A stretch of DNA of 64,000 bases from positions 40,695-104,694 of the forward strand of contig CASGDA010000007.1 in NCBI GenBank assembly GCA_949300145.1. The letters are read 5' to 3'. The notes under the pieces are model-generated. The model was not told where the DNA came from. It ran no database searches and saw only the letters and a program-made list of their open reading frames with translations. Below, in pieces: positions 1 to 8,180 of this stretch (position 1 is its first letter; each line of letters opens with the position of its first letter). The position numbers and the translations under genes were made by a program. The DNA is from an uncultured Treponema sp. (GTDB lineage Bacteria; Spirochaetota; Spirochaetia; Treponematales; Treponemataceae).

Positions 1-1693
1 TGGCCGCGAATCCGGTTTTCATCGGATCCGATTTCGCTATCGCCGCGCCGGCATATGCCGCAAGCGCAACCGGCGGAGTTATGTCCGCGACAATCCCGAA
101 GTAGAACACGAAGAAATGAGCAGCCACAGGCTCCACGTTGAGCGCAATCAGAATCGGCGCGCACACACCCGCCATGATGCAGTAATTCGCGGTTGTCGGG
201 ACGCCCATTCCGAGAACAATGCAGCACAGCATCGTAAGGACGAGGGCGACAATCACATACCCCTGCGAAAGCGCGACGATTGTTCCGAGCAGGATTGACG
301 CAAGCCCGGTGACCGTTATGCATCCGGAAATAATCCCGGCTATTCCGCACGCCACAACGACGGTTATTGAACTGCGCGCGCCGCCCTCAAAGGCGTCAAG
401 AATCCACCTGAAGGAAAGGCTCGGTTTTTCGCCTGCCTCCTGCTCCTCTTCCCCGTCCTTGGAAAATCCGATGTGCGGGATAATCTTGTGGATGACGCCG
501 ACGACCATCGCGACGATTATCGAAAGCGTCGCGGAATACGCCATCGTGAACGTATTCGTCCCCACAAGATAAATGAGCGCAATCAGGGGCAGAAGCAGAT
601 AAATCTCCCGCACCAGTTCCCTCGGTTTGGGCAGCATCTCCTTCGGAATGCCCTTCATGCCGGTCCGCTTCGCCTCAAGATGGACGGCGATGAAAATACC
701 GGCAAAGTACAACACCGCCGGCAGTATCGCCATGAGCGCAATCCGTCCGTAGGGAAGCCCGGTGAATTCAGCCATCAGGAACGCGGCCGCGCCCATAATC
801 GGCGGCATTATCTGCCCTCCGGTGGAGGCGGCGGCTTCAACCGCGGCGGCGAATTCGGGACGGTACCCCATCCGCTTCATCATCGGGATGGTGATTGAAC
901 CGGAGCCGACGGTGTTCGCGACGGATGAACCCGACGCCATGCCCTCCAAGGCGGAGGCCACAACGGCGACTTTTGCAGGGCCGCCGACAAAGCGTCCCAC
1001 AGCGGCGTTCGCAAACCGTATGAAGAAATCGGCGACGCCCGTCCGTTCAAGGAACGCGCCGAATATGATGAAAATCGAAATGTACTTCACGCATACGCTG
1101 ACCGGGGTGGAGAAAATCCCGTTGGCCGTGAAAAACAGCGTCCGGACAAGCTGGGGGAACCGTATCCCGCTTGCGAGCGCGTAAACCACGAGGACGCCCG
1201 CGACGCACAGAATCGGCAGGCCCACGCACCGGCGGCACAATTCAACCAGCGCCAGAATGCCGATGACACCGACGGTCATGTAGAGCGGATTCGCCATGAT
1301 TTTCGCCGACATTTTTATGACGGTAAGGGCGTTCGCGGCGTAGAAGAAAAACGCGCCGGAACCGACAAGCATTATCACGATGTCATACCACGGTATATGG
1401 TTCGGCCGCTCGCATCCTTTCCTGACGGGAAAGGTGAGGAATCCGAGCAGCACAATCATCCCGAGAAAGAACGGATACCGGATTTCCTGGATGGTCGTAA
1501 GAAAGATTGCGTCTATAATGCAGTAAACGGCGAACGCCGCCATCAAATAATGGATGACCGTTTTGGGGACGCCTTCCCATACCCTGACATTCGACTCACG
1601 GTCATATTTTTTCATCACCGCTTCGACATCGGCCATTGTTCCCGTCGAAACGTCATGGAGCGGTTGTTCCGCGTTTTTTTCTTTGTTTTCCAA
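1..1693 (-). CDS. TRAP transporter fused permease (DctM-like, 4TM/12TM), C-terminus beyond window
   Basis: Integral membrane permease of a TAXI-type TRAP transporter, which couples ion flow to uptake of organic acids delivered by the binding protein encoded just upstream. The translated frame gives 564 residues before the left window edge. It has many hydrophobic segments and the family signature region GMASGSSVANTVGSGSITIP followed by EAAASTGGQIMPPIMGAAAF, typical of the fused TRAP permease family. I start it at TTG (1693-1691) because an AGGAG lies 7 nt upstream and no better-placed ATG exists. It follows the TAXI binding-protein gene across an intrinsic terminator, so it is probably expressed by read-through. 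The sequence is visibly G+C-rich. The family call is strong; the substrate is unknown. Confidence 0.88.
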   Translation of the reverse strand, partial: MENKEKNAEQPLHDVSTGTMADVEAVMKKYDRESNVRVWEGVPKTVIHYLMAAFAVYCIIDAIFLTTIQEIRYPFFLGMIVLLGFLTFPVRKGCERPNHIPWYDIVIMLVGSGAFFFYAANALTVIKMSAKIMANPLYMTVGVIGILALVELCRRCVGLPILCVAGVLVVYALASGIRFPQLVRTLFFTANGIFSTPVSVCVKYISIFIIFGAFLERTGVADFFIRFANAAVGRFVGGPAKVAVVASALEGMASGSSVANTVGSGSITIPMMKRMGYRPEFAAAVEAAASTGGQIMPPIMGAAAFLMAEFTGLPYGRIALMAILPAVLYFAGIFIAVHLEAKRTGMKGIPKEMLPKPRELVREIYLLLPLIALIYLVGTNTFTMAYSATLSIIVAMVVGVIHKIIPHIGFSKDGEEEQEAGEKPSLSFRWILDAFEGGARSSITVVVACGIAGIISGCITVTGLASILLGTIVALSQGYVIVALVLTMLCCIVLGMGVPTTANYCIMAGVCAPILIALNVEPVAAHFFVFYFGIVADITPPVALAAYAGAAIAKSDPMKTGFAA

Positions 1694-1706
1694 TAATCAA
1701 CTCCTG

Positions 1707-1738
1707 TAAAAAACAACAGGCTGCCTTCCGACAGCCTG
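1707..1738 (-). terminator. Intrinsic terminator/attenuator between TAXI binding protein and permease
   Basis: On the minus strand a 7-bp stem (arms 1732-1738 and 1717-1723, CAGGCTG/CAGCCTG) is followed by a T-rich run (TTGTTTTTT). It sits between two cotranscribed genes, so it probably lowers permease expression relative to the binding protein. Confidence 0.7.
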
Positions 1739-1753
1739 CAAAACGGAATCCTG

Positions 1754-2710
1754 TCAGTTTGTCGGAACGGTTATACCGTGCTCGGCAAAATACCGCGCCG
1801 CACCCGGATGATACGGAACCGTCTTAATCGAAGAGGCGAAATTGACGTCCAGCTCACGTCCCTTGTCGTGGCTTTTTGCAATCTCCTCCTTGTCGTCGAA
1901 AATCGTGGAAACGATATTGTAGACATCATCGTCGGAAACCTCATTGCTCACGATGACCACCGCGCCCACCGCAACCGTCTGGCAGTCCTCATCCATTCCG
2001 TAAACGGAAGCGGGAATTGTATACGGGCTGTAATAGGGAGAAGTCTCGATGAGCTTCGCGATGTGCCCGTCATCGATTGACACAAGACGCACCTTGTGGG
2101 TTGTGGAAAGGGTCGAGACCGCGACCGTCGGAGCCCCCGCAACGATAAAGGCGGCGTCGATTTTTCCGTCCTGAAGGGAATCCACGCTGTCACCGAAGCT
2201 CTGGTATGTGGGGTTTATGTCCTCTTCCGTCATTCCGTAAACTCCGAGGATGTCGAGCGCATTGTAATAGACGCCGGAACCTGAGGAGCCTATCGAGACG
2301 TTCTTTCCGCGCAAATCCGCGACGGTCTTGATGTCGGGATTGATTGTGACAATCTGCACCTGTTCCATGTACAGCGCCGCGGCGGTGGAAAACCCGGTGA
2401 CGGCGCCGGATTCGGCGAACAGGTTCGTGCCGTTGTAGGCGTAGCTCATAACGTCAGTCTGGACGAATCCGAGCTTGTAACTGCCCATATCCATCATCTC
2501 GATATTGTCCTGGCTGCCCGCGCTGACAACCGCAGTGACGGATGTCGGCGTCTCGGTGGAAATCCTCTGCGCCAGAACATTGCCGAATCCGTAATATGTC
2601 CCCTGGTCGCCGCCGGTTCCGAACATAAGCGAATCGGATGCGCCGCCGGCCATCACGGGAACGCAAAGAACAGCGGCGATTACCGCCGCGACCACAAATC
2701 TCTTTTTCAT
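1754..2710 (-). CDS. TAXI family TRAP transporter solute-binding protein
   Basis: Periplasmic substrate-binding subunit (318 aa) of a TAXI TRAP transporter. The N-terminus (MKKRFVVAAVIAAVLCVPVMAG) is a signal peptide. The mature part begins with FGTGGDQGTYYGFGNVLAQ, the usual TAXI glycine-rich start, and contains VADLRGKNVSIGSSGSGVYY, the domain-closing region typical of the family. Length is normal for TAXI proteins. The ATG is preceded by AAGGGGGA. It is the first gene of a two-gene unit with the fused permease downstream. The transported compound cannot be read from the sequence; relatives take glutamate or other dicarboxylates, but this is not evidence for this protein. Confidence 0.9.
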   Translation of the reverse strand: MKKRFVVAAVIAAVLCVPVMAGGASDSLMFGTGGDQGTYYGFGNVLAQRISTETPTSVTAVVSAGSQDNIEMMDMGSYKLGFVQTDVMSYAYNGTNLFAESGAVTGFSTAAALYMEQVQIVTINPDIKTVADLRGKNVSIGSSGSGVYYNALDILGVYGMTEEDINPTYQSFGDSVDSLQDGKIDAAFIVAGAPTVAVSTLSTTHKVRLVSIDDGHIAKLIETSPYYSPYTIPASVYGMDEDCQTVAVGAVVIVSNEVSDDDVYNIVSTIFDDKEEIAKSHDKGRELDVNFASSIKTVPYHPGAARYFAEHGITVPTN

Positions 2711-2757
2711 ATAAATCCCCCTTATCCGGGAATCTCCCGGAGAATTTTCGTGCGTTA

Positions 2758-2786
2758 ATTATACATTATCTTTCGCATTTCTTAAA
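2758..2786 (-). promoter_or_regulatory. Predicted promoter of the TAXI operon
   Basis: On the minus strand a perfect TATAAT (-10, 2763-2758) lies 17 nt from a weak -35 (TTTAAG, 2786-2781). A small hairpin (CCGGGA/TCCCGG) lies between it and the ribosome-binding site. The -35 match is poor. Confidence 0.45.
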
Positions 2787-3362
2787 GAGCAAAAGGGAAA
2801 ATTAACGGAGGAAAAATTGGCGGCGGACAGTATTTTATGGAAACAACATGCGTAAATTTGCATCCGGCTTCAAGATATGATTTCAGATTTGTCCTGTCGG
2901 ATACTTCCCCTACACACATTCCGCCCGTTACTTCATTTCCAACCTGAACCATATCCGGCACAAGTCCTGATGCGAAAAGCTCTGGGAACACCTCTGTGGT
3001 GTAACGGCTGATTTCTGTTTCAATATCATTTGAATTTCATGATGCCGGTATAATCTGCTGTCCGGGAGGTGTCCATGTGTCGCTGTAATGGAAGTCCGGC
3101 AGCCACCGTAATCCGGTGTTCTCCGCACGAAGGGCAAGCTCTTTTATTGTGTCAATATCGCAAAGCCCTGCGGATAAGTCGGATCCGATGTTCCGACAGT
3201 ACCCGCGTATGTTTCTGGATCCACCCACAAACGGAACCGTACCAAATTGACACCATAACTTTTTATTATTTTGAAGTCTGCTGTTGTACCGCTGTTTGTT
3301 TTATAAACGCCTCCGTTATCCTCCAGATATTTGACTATGGAAGCGTCCACACCGCACGGCAA
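2782..3362 (-). pseudogene. Decayed GH53 endo-galactanase gene
   Basis: Remnant of a second arabinogalactan endo-1,4-beta-galactosidase. Three pieces in order resemble the N-terminal half of GH53: GVDASIVKYLEDNGG...VNLVRFRLWVDPE (3362 to about 3180), then after a frameshift TGLRWLPDFHYSDTWTPPG (to 3037), then after an in-frame TGA (3037-3039) the acid/base region PDMVQVGNEVTGGM (to about 2900). The C-terminal half with the nucleophile is missing and the last part runs into unrelated sequence. It lies directly downstream of the intact GH53 gene and on the same strand. It resembles bacterial GH53 proteins but is not a recent copy of its neighbour, because the residues differ widely. Confidence 0.8.
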
Positions 3363-3391
3363 AACACCGTGCGGAATCCAACGGCGGCGCG

Positions 3392-5296
3392 TCAGTTCGG
3401 CTCCAGATAGAACTCCACGTCGTCAAAGTTGCCCCAGTTCCCGCCGTTCGCATCGATGTGGATGCCGATTGTGCATTTCCCGCCGCGGACTTCGATTCCG
3501 CTGACCGTGTACTGCTTCCAGTTTTTCCAGCCGGTATTCACGACTTCGGTGAAAACCCGCGGCCCGCCGTAGTTCTCCGCGAACAGCTCGATGGTGTTCT
3601 CACCGCCGCCGCCCATCGCGTAAAGCGAAAGCGTGTACGTGCCGTCCGGTATTCCGGTGAACGTGCGGCTCAACGTGCTCTTGAAGGGATCCGACCACCA
3701 GTATTTGTAGGTCCACGTTCCGCTGTAGGCGTTCGACTTGTTGTTCTCCACAAAGCAGTATTTGCCGTTCCCGTCGAGCTTCCACTGCCCCAGCTTTCCG
3801 CTTTCCCAGGACGGGTCATCGACAAGATTCACCTTCCGGCTCATCGTCACTTCCATCTTCACCGGGAAGCCTCCGGCTGTACGCCCGTCCAGCATGAAGG
3901 TGCGTTCCTTCGTCTCCTTCGAGAAATCGTGGTCGTCCCACTCGACGGGGGTCGCCTCGAGCGAATCGTCGCTGTAAATGATTTTCACTCCGGAAGGAAG
4001 CACCGGCTCCGAACCGACAACCACAAGAGCTTTCGGCGTCTCAAAGGAAACCGGCTTTATCTCAGGTTTCTGCCGGTCGTACACACGCTTGAACACCTCG
4101 AGGGAAGGCAGCGCCCTGCCGTCATAGTCGAACATCGCCTGGTTCTCCCAGTTGTTGCCCTCGCCGGTACGCCAGCCTGCGCCTTCCACAAGAATCCATG
4201 CGGGCTCCCAATAGAACACGCCGAGCCCTTTTTCGCCGCCGCCTTCATGGACCGCCGCCATAACGTCCCTGACCTCCGTCGCCTGTCCCTGGACGGTCGG
4301 CAGATAGCCGTATTTTTCATCGCTGTAAATCTGGAAACGGTTCCCCTGCGCGTCGCCGTCCTCCTCGGTGAACCCGTAGGCAGTCTCGACGACACAGACC
4401 TCTTTCCCGTACCGGGAAACAAGGTCGCGCAGGTTTGCGGTGAGCGCATCCATCGAACCGTGCCAGTACGGATAGAATGAAAGCCCGATGACGTCGTAAT
4501 CGACTTTCGCTGCCGTAATCTCGTCAAATACCCAGCGGTACAGGCCGTTGTCGCCGCCGTTCGCCAGATGAATCATGACCTTTGTCTTTGCGCCCCACGG
4601 CTGCGCCCTGCGGACAGCCCTGACGCCCTGCTTCAGCAGATTCGTGAAGCCCTCGAAACCGCCGATTTCCTCGGTTCCGTCCGTCCACGTCTTTCCGTCC
4701 GGCCAGAGCATCCCGCCGTTGAGCTCGTTCCCGATTTGCACCATGTCGGGAAAGCAGCCTTCCTTCTTCATCGTCCGGAGCGTTTCGAGCGTATACTCGT
4801 AGACCGCCTTTTCAAGCTCTTTCCCGCTCAGCCTCGCCCACGCAAGCGGTTTGCGCTGGTTTTCCGGGTCGGCCCAGAAATCGCTGTAATGGATGTCGAG
4901 AAGCAGCTTGAATCCGGCGTCTTTCGCCCGTTTCGCCATGGAAACCGTTCTTTTCAGATTGTTGTTGCCGCCGCCGATGGGGTCGCCGCGTTTCGACAGC
5001 ACCTTCCGGTCCACGACCACATTCGACGGATTGACCGGATTGTGCCAGAGCCGCAGGCGGATCCAGTTGACGCCGGAATCCTTCAATATAGTGAACAAAT
5101 CCTGTTCCCTGCCGTCCCGGTCGTAATATTTCCCGCCGCATTCTTCTATCCAGGCGAGCGTCGAAATGTCCGCGCCCCTGATGAAATCCTCCGGAAGCCC
5201 GGGAATCGGCTCGACGATTATCCGTTCCCCGGATGCAACAGGAAGAACACAAAGCGACAAGAGCAAAACTGTGAAAAATATTAAACTGCGGTGCAT
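3392..5296 (-). CDS. ganB: Secreted arabinogalactan endo-beta-1,4-galactanase (GH53) with Ig-like domain and CBM61
   Basis: Extracellular enzyme that cuts beta-1,4-galactan (pectin side chains) into galacto-oligosaccharides. The start is the ATG giving MHRSLIFF, placed 4 nt after a perfect AGGAGG; the 634-aa product has a signal peptide (about 1-23). The GH53 barrel follows (about 35-415), with acid/base Glu191 in QIGNELNGG and nucleophile Glu304 in VVETAYGF. A bacterial Ig-like module (about 425-500) follows, then a C-terminal carbohydrate-binding module resembling CBM61 (about 500-634), a family known to bind galactan. It is divergent from the ABC binding-protein gene and shares a control region with it. 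Composition is richer in G+C than the adjacent transporter genes. Confidence 0.93.
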   Translation of the reverse strand: MHRSLIFFTVLLLSLCVLPVASGERIIVEPIPGLPEDFIRGADISTLAWIEECGGKYYDRDGREQDLFTILKDSGVNWIRLRLWHNPVNPSNVVVDRKVLSKRGDPIGGGNNNLKRTVSMAKRAKDAGFKLLLDIHYSDFWADPENQRKPLAWARLSGKELEKAVYEYTLETLRTMKKEGCFPDMVQIGNELNGGMLWPDGKTWTDGTEEIGGFEGFTNLLKQGVRAVRRAQPWGAKTKVMIHLANGGDNGLYRWVFDEITAAKVDYDVIGLSFYPYWHGSMDALTANLRDLVSRYGKEVCVVETAYGFTEEDGDAQGNRFQIYSDEKYGYLPTVQGQATEVRDVMAAVHEGGGEKGLGVFYWEPAWILVEGAGWRTGEGNNWENQAMFDYDGRALPSLEVFKRVYDRQKPEIKPVSFETPKALVVVGSEPVLPSGVKIIYSDDSLEATPVEWDDHDFSKETKERTFMLDGRTAGGFPVKMEVTMSRKVNLVDDPSWESGKLGQWKLDGNGKYCFVENNKSNAYSGTWTYKYWWSDPFKSTLSRTFTGIPDGTYTLSLYAMGGGGENTIELFAENYGGPRVFTEVVNTGWKNWKQYTVSGIEVRGGKCTIGIHIDANGGNWGNFDDVEFYLEPN

Positions 5297-5367
5297 AAAA
5301 CCTCCTTCTGTCATTCTGAAAATCTCTCTTTTTTTCTTGACAGATGCCACAAGTCATGTTATACGTG

Positions 5368-5387
5368 TAATCATCACGTGATGATTA
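5368..5387. promoter_or_regulatory. Perfect 20-bp palindrome, candidate operator
   Basis: TAATCATCACGTGATGATTA is its own reverse complement. It lies 1 nt downstream of the predicted -10 of the galactanase promoter, that is over its transcription start, which is where a repressor would act. No regulator gene is encoded nearby. Confidence 0.7.
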
Positions 5388-5388
5388 A

Positions 5389-5417
5389 AGCGTAACCCGG
5401 TTCTTCCGGCCTGTCAA
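5389..5417 (-). promoter_or_regulatory. Predicted promoter of the GH53 gene
   Basis: On the minus strand TTGACA (5417-5412) and TACGCT (5394-5389) are separated by 17 nt. The -35 is perfect and the -10 partial. The promoter is back to back with the one for the ABC operon, sharing an A-tract. Confidence 0.6.
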
Positions 5418-5426
5418 GAAAAAAAA

Positions 5427-5455
5427 TTGACAGCTTGGTTAAACGTTTATAAGAT
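5427..5455 (+). promoter_or_regulatory. Predicted promoter of the galacto-oligosaccharide ABC operon
   Basis: TTGACA (5427-5432) and TAAGAT (5450-5455) are spaced by 17 nt upstream of the binding-protein gene. The spacer contains the TAAACGTTTA palindrome. Confidence 0.65.
5440..5449. promoter_or_regulatory. LacI-type operator core (TAAACGTTTA) in promoter spacer
   Basis: A 10-bp perfect palindrome with the central CpG typical of LacI-family operators sits between the -35 and -10 boxes of the ABC operon promoter, so binding would block RNA polymerase. It differs from the 20-bp palindrome upstream of the galactanase gene. Confidence 0.55.
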
Positions 5456-5533
5456 GATTCACGGTGCAGTTTGGCCGGACGAATTCGCCGGCGGCTGCCG
5501 ATTTTAAAATTTCGCATTTCAGAGGAGGAGAAA

Positions 5534-6727
5534 ATGAAAATTGCGAAAATTCTTGTCTGCGCAATGTGTATCGCAGCCATTTTGTTTGCCGGATGCTCAA
5601 AATCCGAGTCGGAAGACAAGGTTGAGCTCATTGTATGGGAATCAACGAACGGTCCCGATACATTTATCCAACAGGCAGGGGAAGCCTTCACAAAGCTTCA
5701 CCCCAATATCACCATCAAATACGTTAACGTAGAGCTCGGCGATTCCAGCGGACAAATCGCCCTTGACGGCCCCGCAGGAGTTGGTCCCGATGTTTTCGCC
5801 GCCCCGCACGACAAGCTCGGCGAATTGGTGACAGGCGGCCACATTGCGCCCACCAAAAACGCCGATGCGGTACGCAATTCAGTGCTTGCCTCATGCGCGA
5901 CAGCACTCACATATGACGGGATAATGTACGGTTATCCTATTTCCGCGGAAACATACGCCCTTTTTTACAACAGGGCCCTCATAAACGAAGCTGAAGTTCC
6001 CACAACATGGGAAGACCTGAAGGCTTTCTGCGACACATTCAATGCCGAGAATCCCGGAAAACACGGATTCGTAATGGATGTCGGAAACGGTTATTACAGC
6101 ATTATCTTCACAACCGCTGACGGCAACAGGCTTTTCGGCCCCACCGGAACAGACACAAACAACACAAACATCAATTCACCCGCTTCCGTGGAAGGCATGA
6201 AATTCTTCCAGAGTCTCCGCTCCGCGCTCGATGTTCCTTCCGCTGACCTGACAACCTCCGTAACGGATGCCGCTTTCGCTTCCGGAAACGCAGCCATGCA
6301 CATCACGGGCCCATGGAACGTCAAACCCTTCTCCGACGGAGGAGTTGATTTCGGTGTAACAAACCTGCCTTCACTGCCCGGTGACACAACACCAGCCTCT
6401 TCATTCTCCGGAACAAGGGCGATGTTTGTCTCCGCATACAGCGAACACCCTGATGAAGCCGCCGCTTTCGCGGAATTCCTTATTTCACCTGAAATGCAGA
6501 AACTCCGCTTCGACATTACCGGCGCGATTCCTTCCGTTGACATTCCTGTTGACAATCCCTACATCCAGGGATTCCTGAAACAGCTTGAGTATGCCTTCCC
6601 GATGCCTTCCATTCCGGCAATGGGTTCATACTGGGATGCGATGAATGCCGCCAGCCGGAATATCTGGGACGGTGCCGATGTTCAGGCTGAACTCGACGCC
6701 TGTAACGCAGCCATTCTTGGCAAGTAA
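5534..6727 (+). CDS. Sugar ABC transporter solute-binding lipoprotein (family 1)
   Basis: Surface- or periplasm-facing lipoprotein (397 aa) that should capture oligosaccharides for the two permeases downstream. The start ATG follows GAGGAGGAG. The N-terminus MKIAKILVCAMCIAAILFAGC is a signal peptide with a lipobox-like FAGC. The mature protein has the MalE-like pattern VELIVWESTNGPDTFIQQAG near its start and GSYWDAMNAASRNIWDG near its end. Gene order (binding protein, two permeases, beta-galactosidase) and the divergent galactanase match the Bacillus gan locus, so galactobiose/galactotriose is the likely ligand (inference from context). Maltodextrin is an alternative given the MalE-like fold. 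Confidence 0.9.
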   Translation: MKIAKILVCAMCIAAILFAGCSKSESEDKVELIVWESTNGPDTFIQQAGEAFTKLHPNITIKYVNVELGDSSGQIALDGPAGVGPDVFAAPHDKLGELVTGGHIAPTKNADAVRNSVLASCATALTYDGIMYGYPISAETYALFYNRALINEAEVPTTWEDLKAFCDTFNAENPGKHGFVMDVGNGYYSIIFTTADGNRLFGPTGTDTNNTNINSPASVEGMKFFQSLRSALDVPSADLTTSVTDAAFASGNAAMHITGPWNVKPFSDGGVDFGVTNLPSLPGDTTPASSFSGTRAMFVSAYSEHPDEAAAFAEFLISPEMQKLRFDITGAIPSVDIPVDNPYIQGFLKQLEYAFPMPSIPAMGSYWDAMNAASRNIWDGADVQAELDACNAAILGK

Positions 6728-6760
6728 ACGTCCTGCCGCCACCGGATAGTGGCGGACACC

Positions 6761-6789
6761 AAAAGCCGGCGTTTTACGCCGGCTTTTTT
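6761..6789 (+). terminator. Intrinsic terminator after the binding-protein gene
   Basis: An 11-bp stem (AAAAGCCGGCG/CGCCGGCTTTT, loop TTTTA) runs into TTTTTT. It lies inside the operon, so it probably attenuates permease expression. A second stem-loop (CCGCCAC/GTGGCGG) precedes it. Confidence 0.85.
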
Positions 6790-6857
6790 CGGTTTTTGAA
6801 GATACATACAGCTCCCATAAAGCTGTTTATCTGTAATTTTAGTTCAGGGGATAATAT

Positions 6858-8180
6858 ATGGCGAAACAACTTTCCCAGGATGGTTCCGACATAAAGAAAG
6901 TAAAGCGCACCGCCGCTTCCTTTATGGGCATGGGACATATCGTATATTTGAAAGATTATGTGAAAGGATTTTTCTTTGCATTCATTGAAATAGCTTTTAT
7001 CATTCTTCTGCCGCTGATATGCAGCAAAATTTTCGATCTTGTGACTCTCGGGGAACCGAAACCGGAGCTTCCCATTAAGGAACGCGACCATTCAATCTTC
7101 ATGCTGGTTGACGGAATCCTGATTCTTTCAATCGTAGCTATATTTATTGTAATGTACATCCTGTCAGTCAGAAGCGCTGTCACAGGATACAAAGAATACT
7201 GTCAGCGGAAAAATTATGTGACAACCAGGGGGAGCCTGTCCCAGGCCGCAGGCAAAGCCTTTCCGATTTTCGGTCTTGCACCGGCCTTTCTCCTGACAGT
7301 ATTTTTTGTAATTGTCCCTCTTATTTTCTCAATATGTGTGGCGTTTACAAACTACTCCGCGCCGGAACATATTCCGCCGAACAATACGGTTGACTGGGTG
7401 GGGTTCCAGAATTTCCAGGACTTGATGGGCGGAAGCGCCACATGGTCCCAGGGTTTTGTGCGGGTCGCAGTGTGGAACCTTATATGGGCGGTCATGGCCA
7501 CCGCGACCTGTTACTTCGGCGGACTTATCATCGCCGTCCTGCTTAAAGAAATCGACTTCAGGATTTCCCCTATTTTCCGCATCATTTTCATCCTGCCGTA
7601 TGCCGTTCCTTCCGTCATCAGTATGCTTGTGTGGCAGAACCTGTTGAACGGAACATTCGGAACCGTGAATAAAACGCTGCAGTACCTCGGCATCATCGAA
7701 GAGTCCATACCATGGCTGTCGAACGCAATGCTGGCGAAGGTAACGGTTATTCTGATAAACCTGTGGGCGGGTTTCGGATATTTCATGCTTCTTTCAATGG
7801 GAACAATGACCGCCATTTCCGATGATATGTACGAAGCCGCCAGGATTGACGGCGCATCAAAATTCCAGATTCTGAAGCATATCACACTGCCTCTGGTTAT
7901 GTACCAGACAATGCCGCTTATCATAATGTCTTTCACCCACAACATAAACAACTTCGGGGCCATCTTCTTCCTGACAGGAGGAAATCCGACCGTAGCGGAC
8001 TCCACGACAACGGGAGCCGGCGGCACAGACCTTTTGATAACCTGGATTTACAAACTGACAATCACCCTGTTGAAATACAATTATGCCTCTGTAATCGCGG
8101 TTATGATTTTCATTGTCCTTGCACCCTTCGCGATTTTCAATTTCCGCAGAACCAAAGCTTATAAGGAAGGTTCCGTATGA
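6858..8180 (+). CDS. Sugar ABC transporter permease, MalF/GanP-like
   Basis: Inner-membrane permease (440 aa). It has two extra N-terminal membrane segments before the transport core, as in MalF-type proteins. The EAA loop that docks the ATPase is visible near the C-terminus as YEAARIDGASKFQILKHITLPL. The start ATG has GGGG about 8 nt upstream. It overlaps the next permease gene by 4 nt (ATGA), which implies translational coupling. It follows the binding-protein gene across a terminator. No ATP-binding subunit is encoded in the locus. Substrate by context is galacto-oligosaccharide; only the family is shown by sequence. Confidence 0.9.
   Translation: MAKQLSQDGSDIKKVKRTAASFMGMGHIVYLKDYVKGFFFAFIEIAFIILLPLICSKIFDLVTLGEPKPELPIKERDHSIFMLVDGILILSIVAIFIVMYILSVRSAVTGYKEYCQRKNYVTTRGSLSQAAGKAFPIFGLAPAFLLTVFFVIVPLIFSICVAFTNYSAPEHIPPNNTVDWVGFQNFQDLMGGSATWSQGFVRVAVWNLIWAVMATATCYFGGLIIAVLLKEIDFRISPIFRIIFILPYAVPSVISMLVWQNLLNGTFGTVNKTLQYLGIIEESIPWLSNAMLAKVTVILINLWAGFGYFMLLSMGTMTAISDDMYEAARIDGASKFQILKHITLPLVMYQTMPLIIMSFTHNINNFGAIFFLTGGNPTVADSTTTGAGGTDLLITWIYKLTITLLKYNYASVIAVMIFIVLAPFAIFNFRRTKAYKEGSV

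Noticed and set aside
3458..4480. A 340-codon open frame on the plus strand
   Set aside because: It is antisense to the GH53 gene, whose protein has clear catalytic motifs; open antisense frames are expected in G+C-rich coding DNA.
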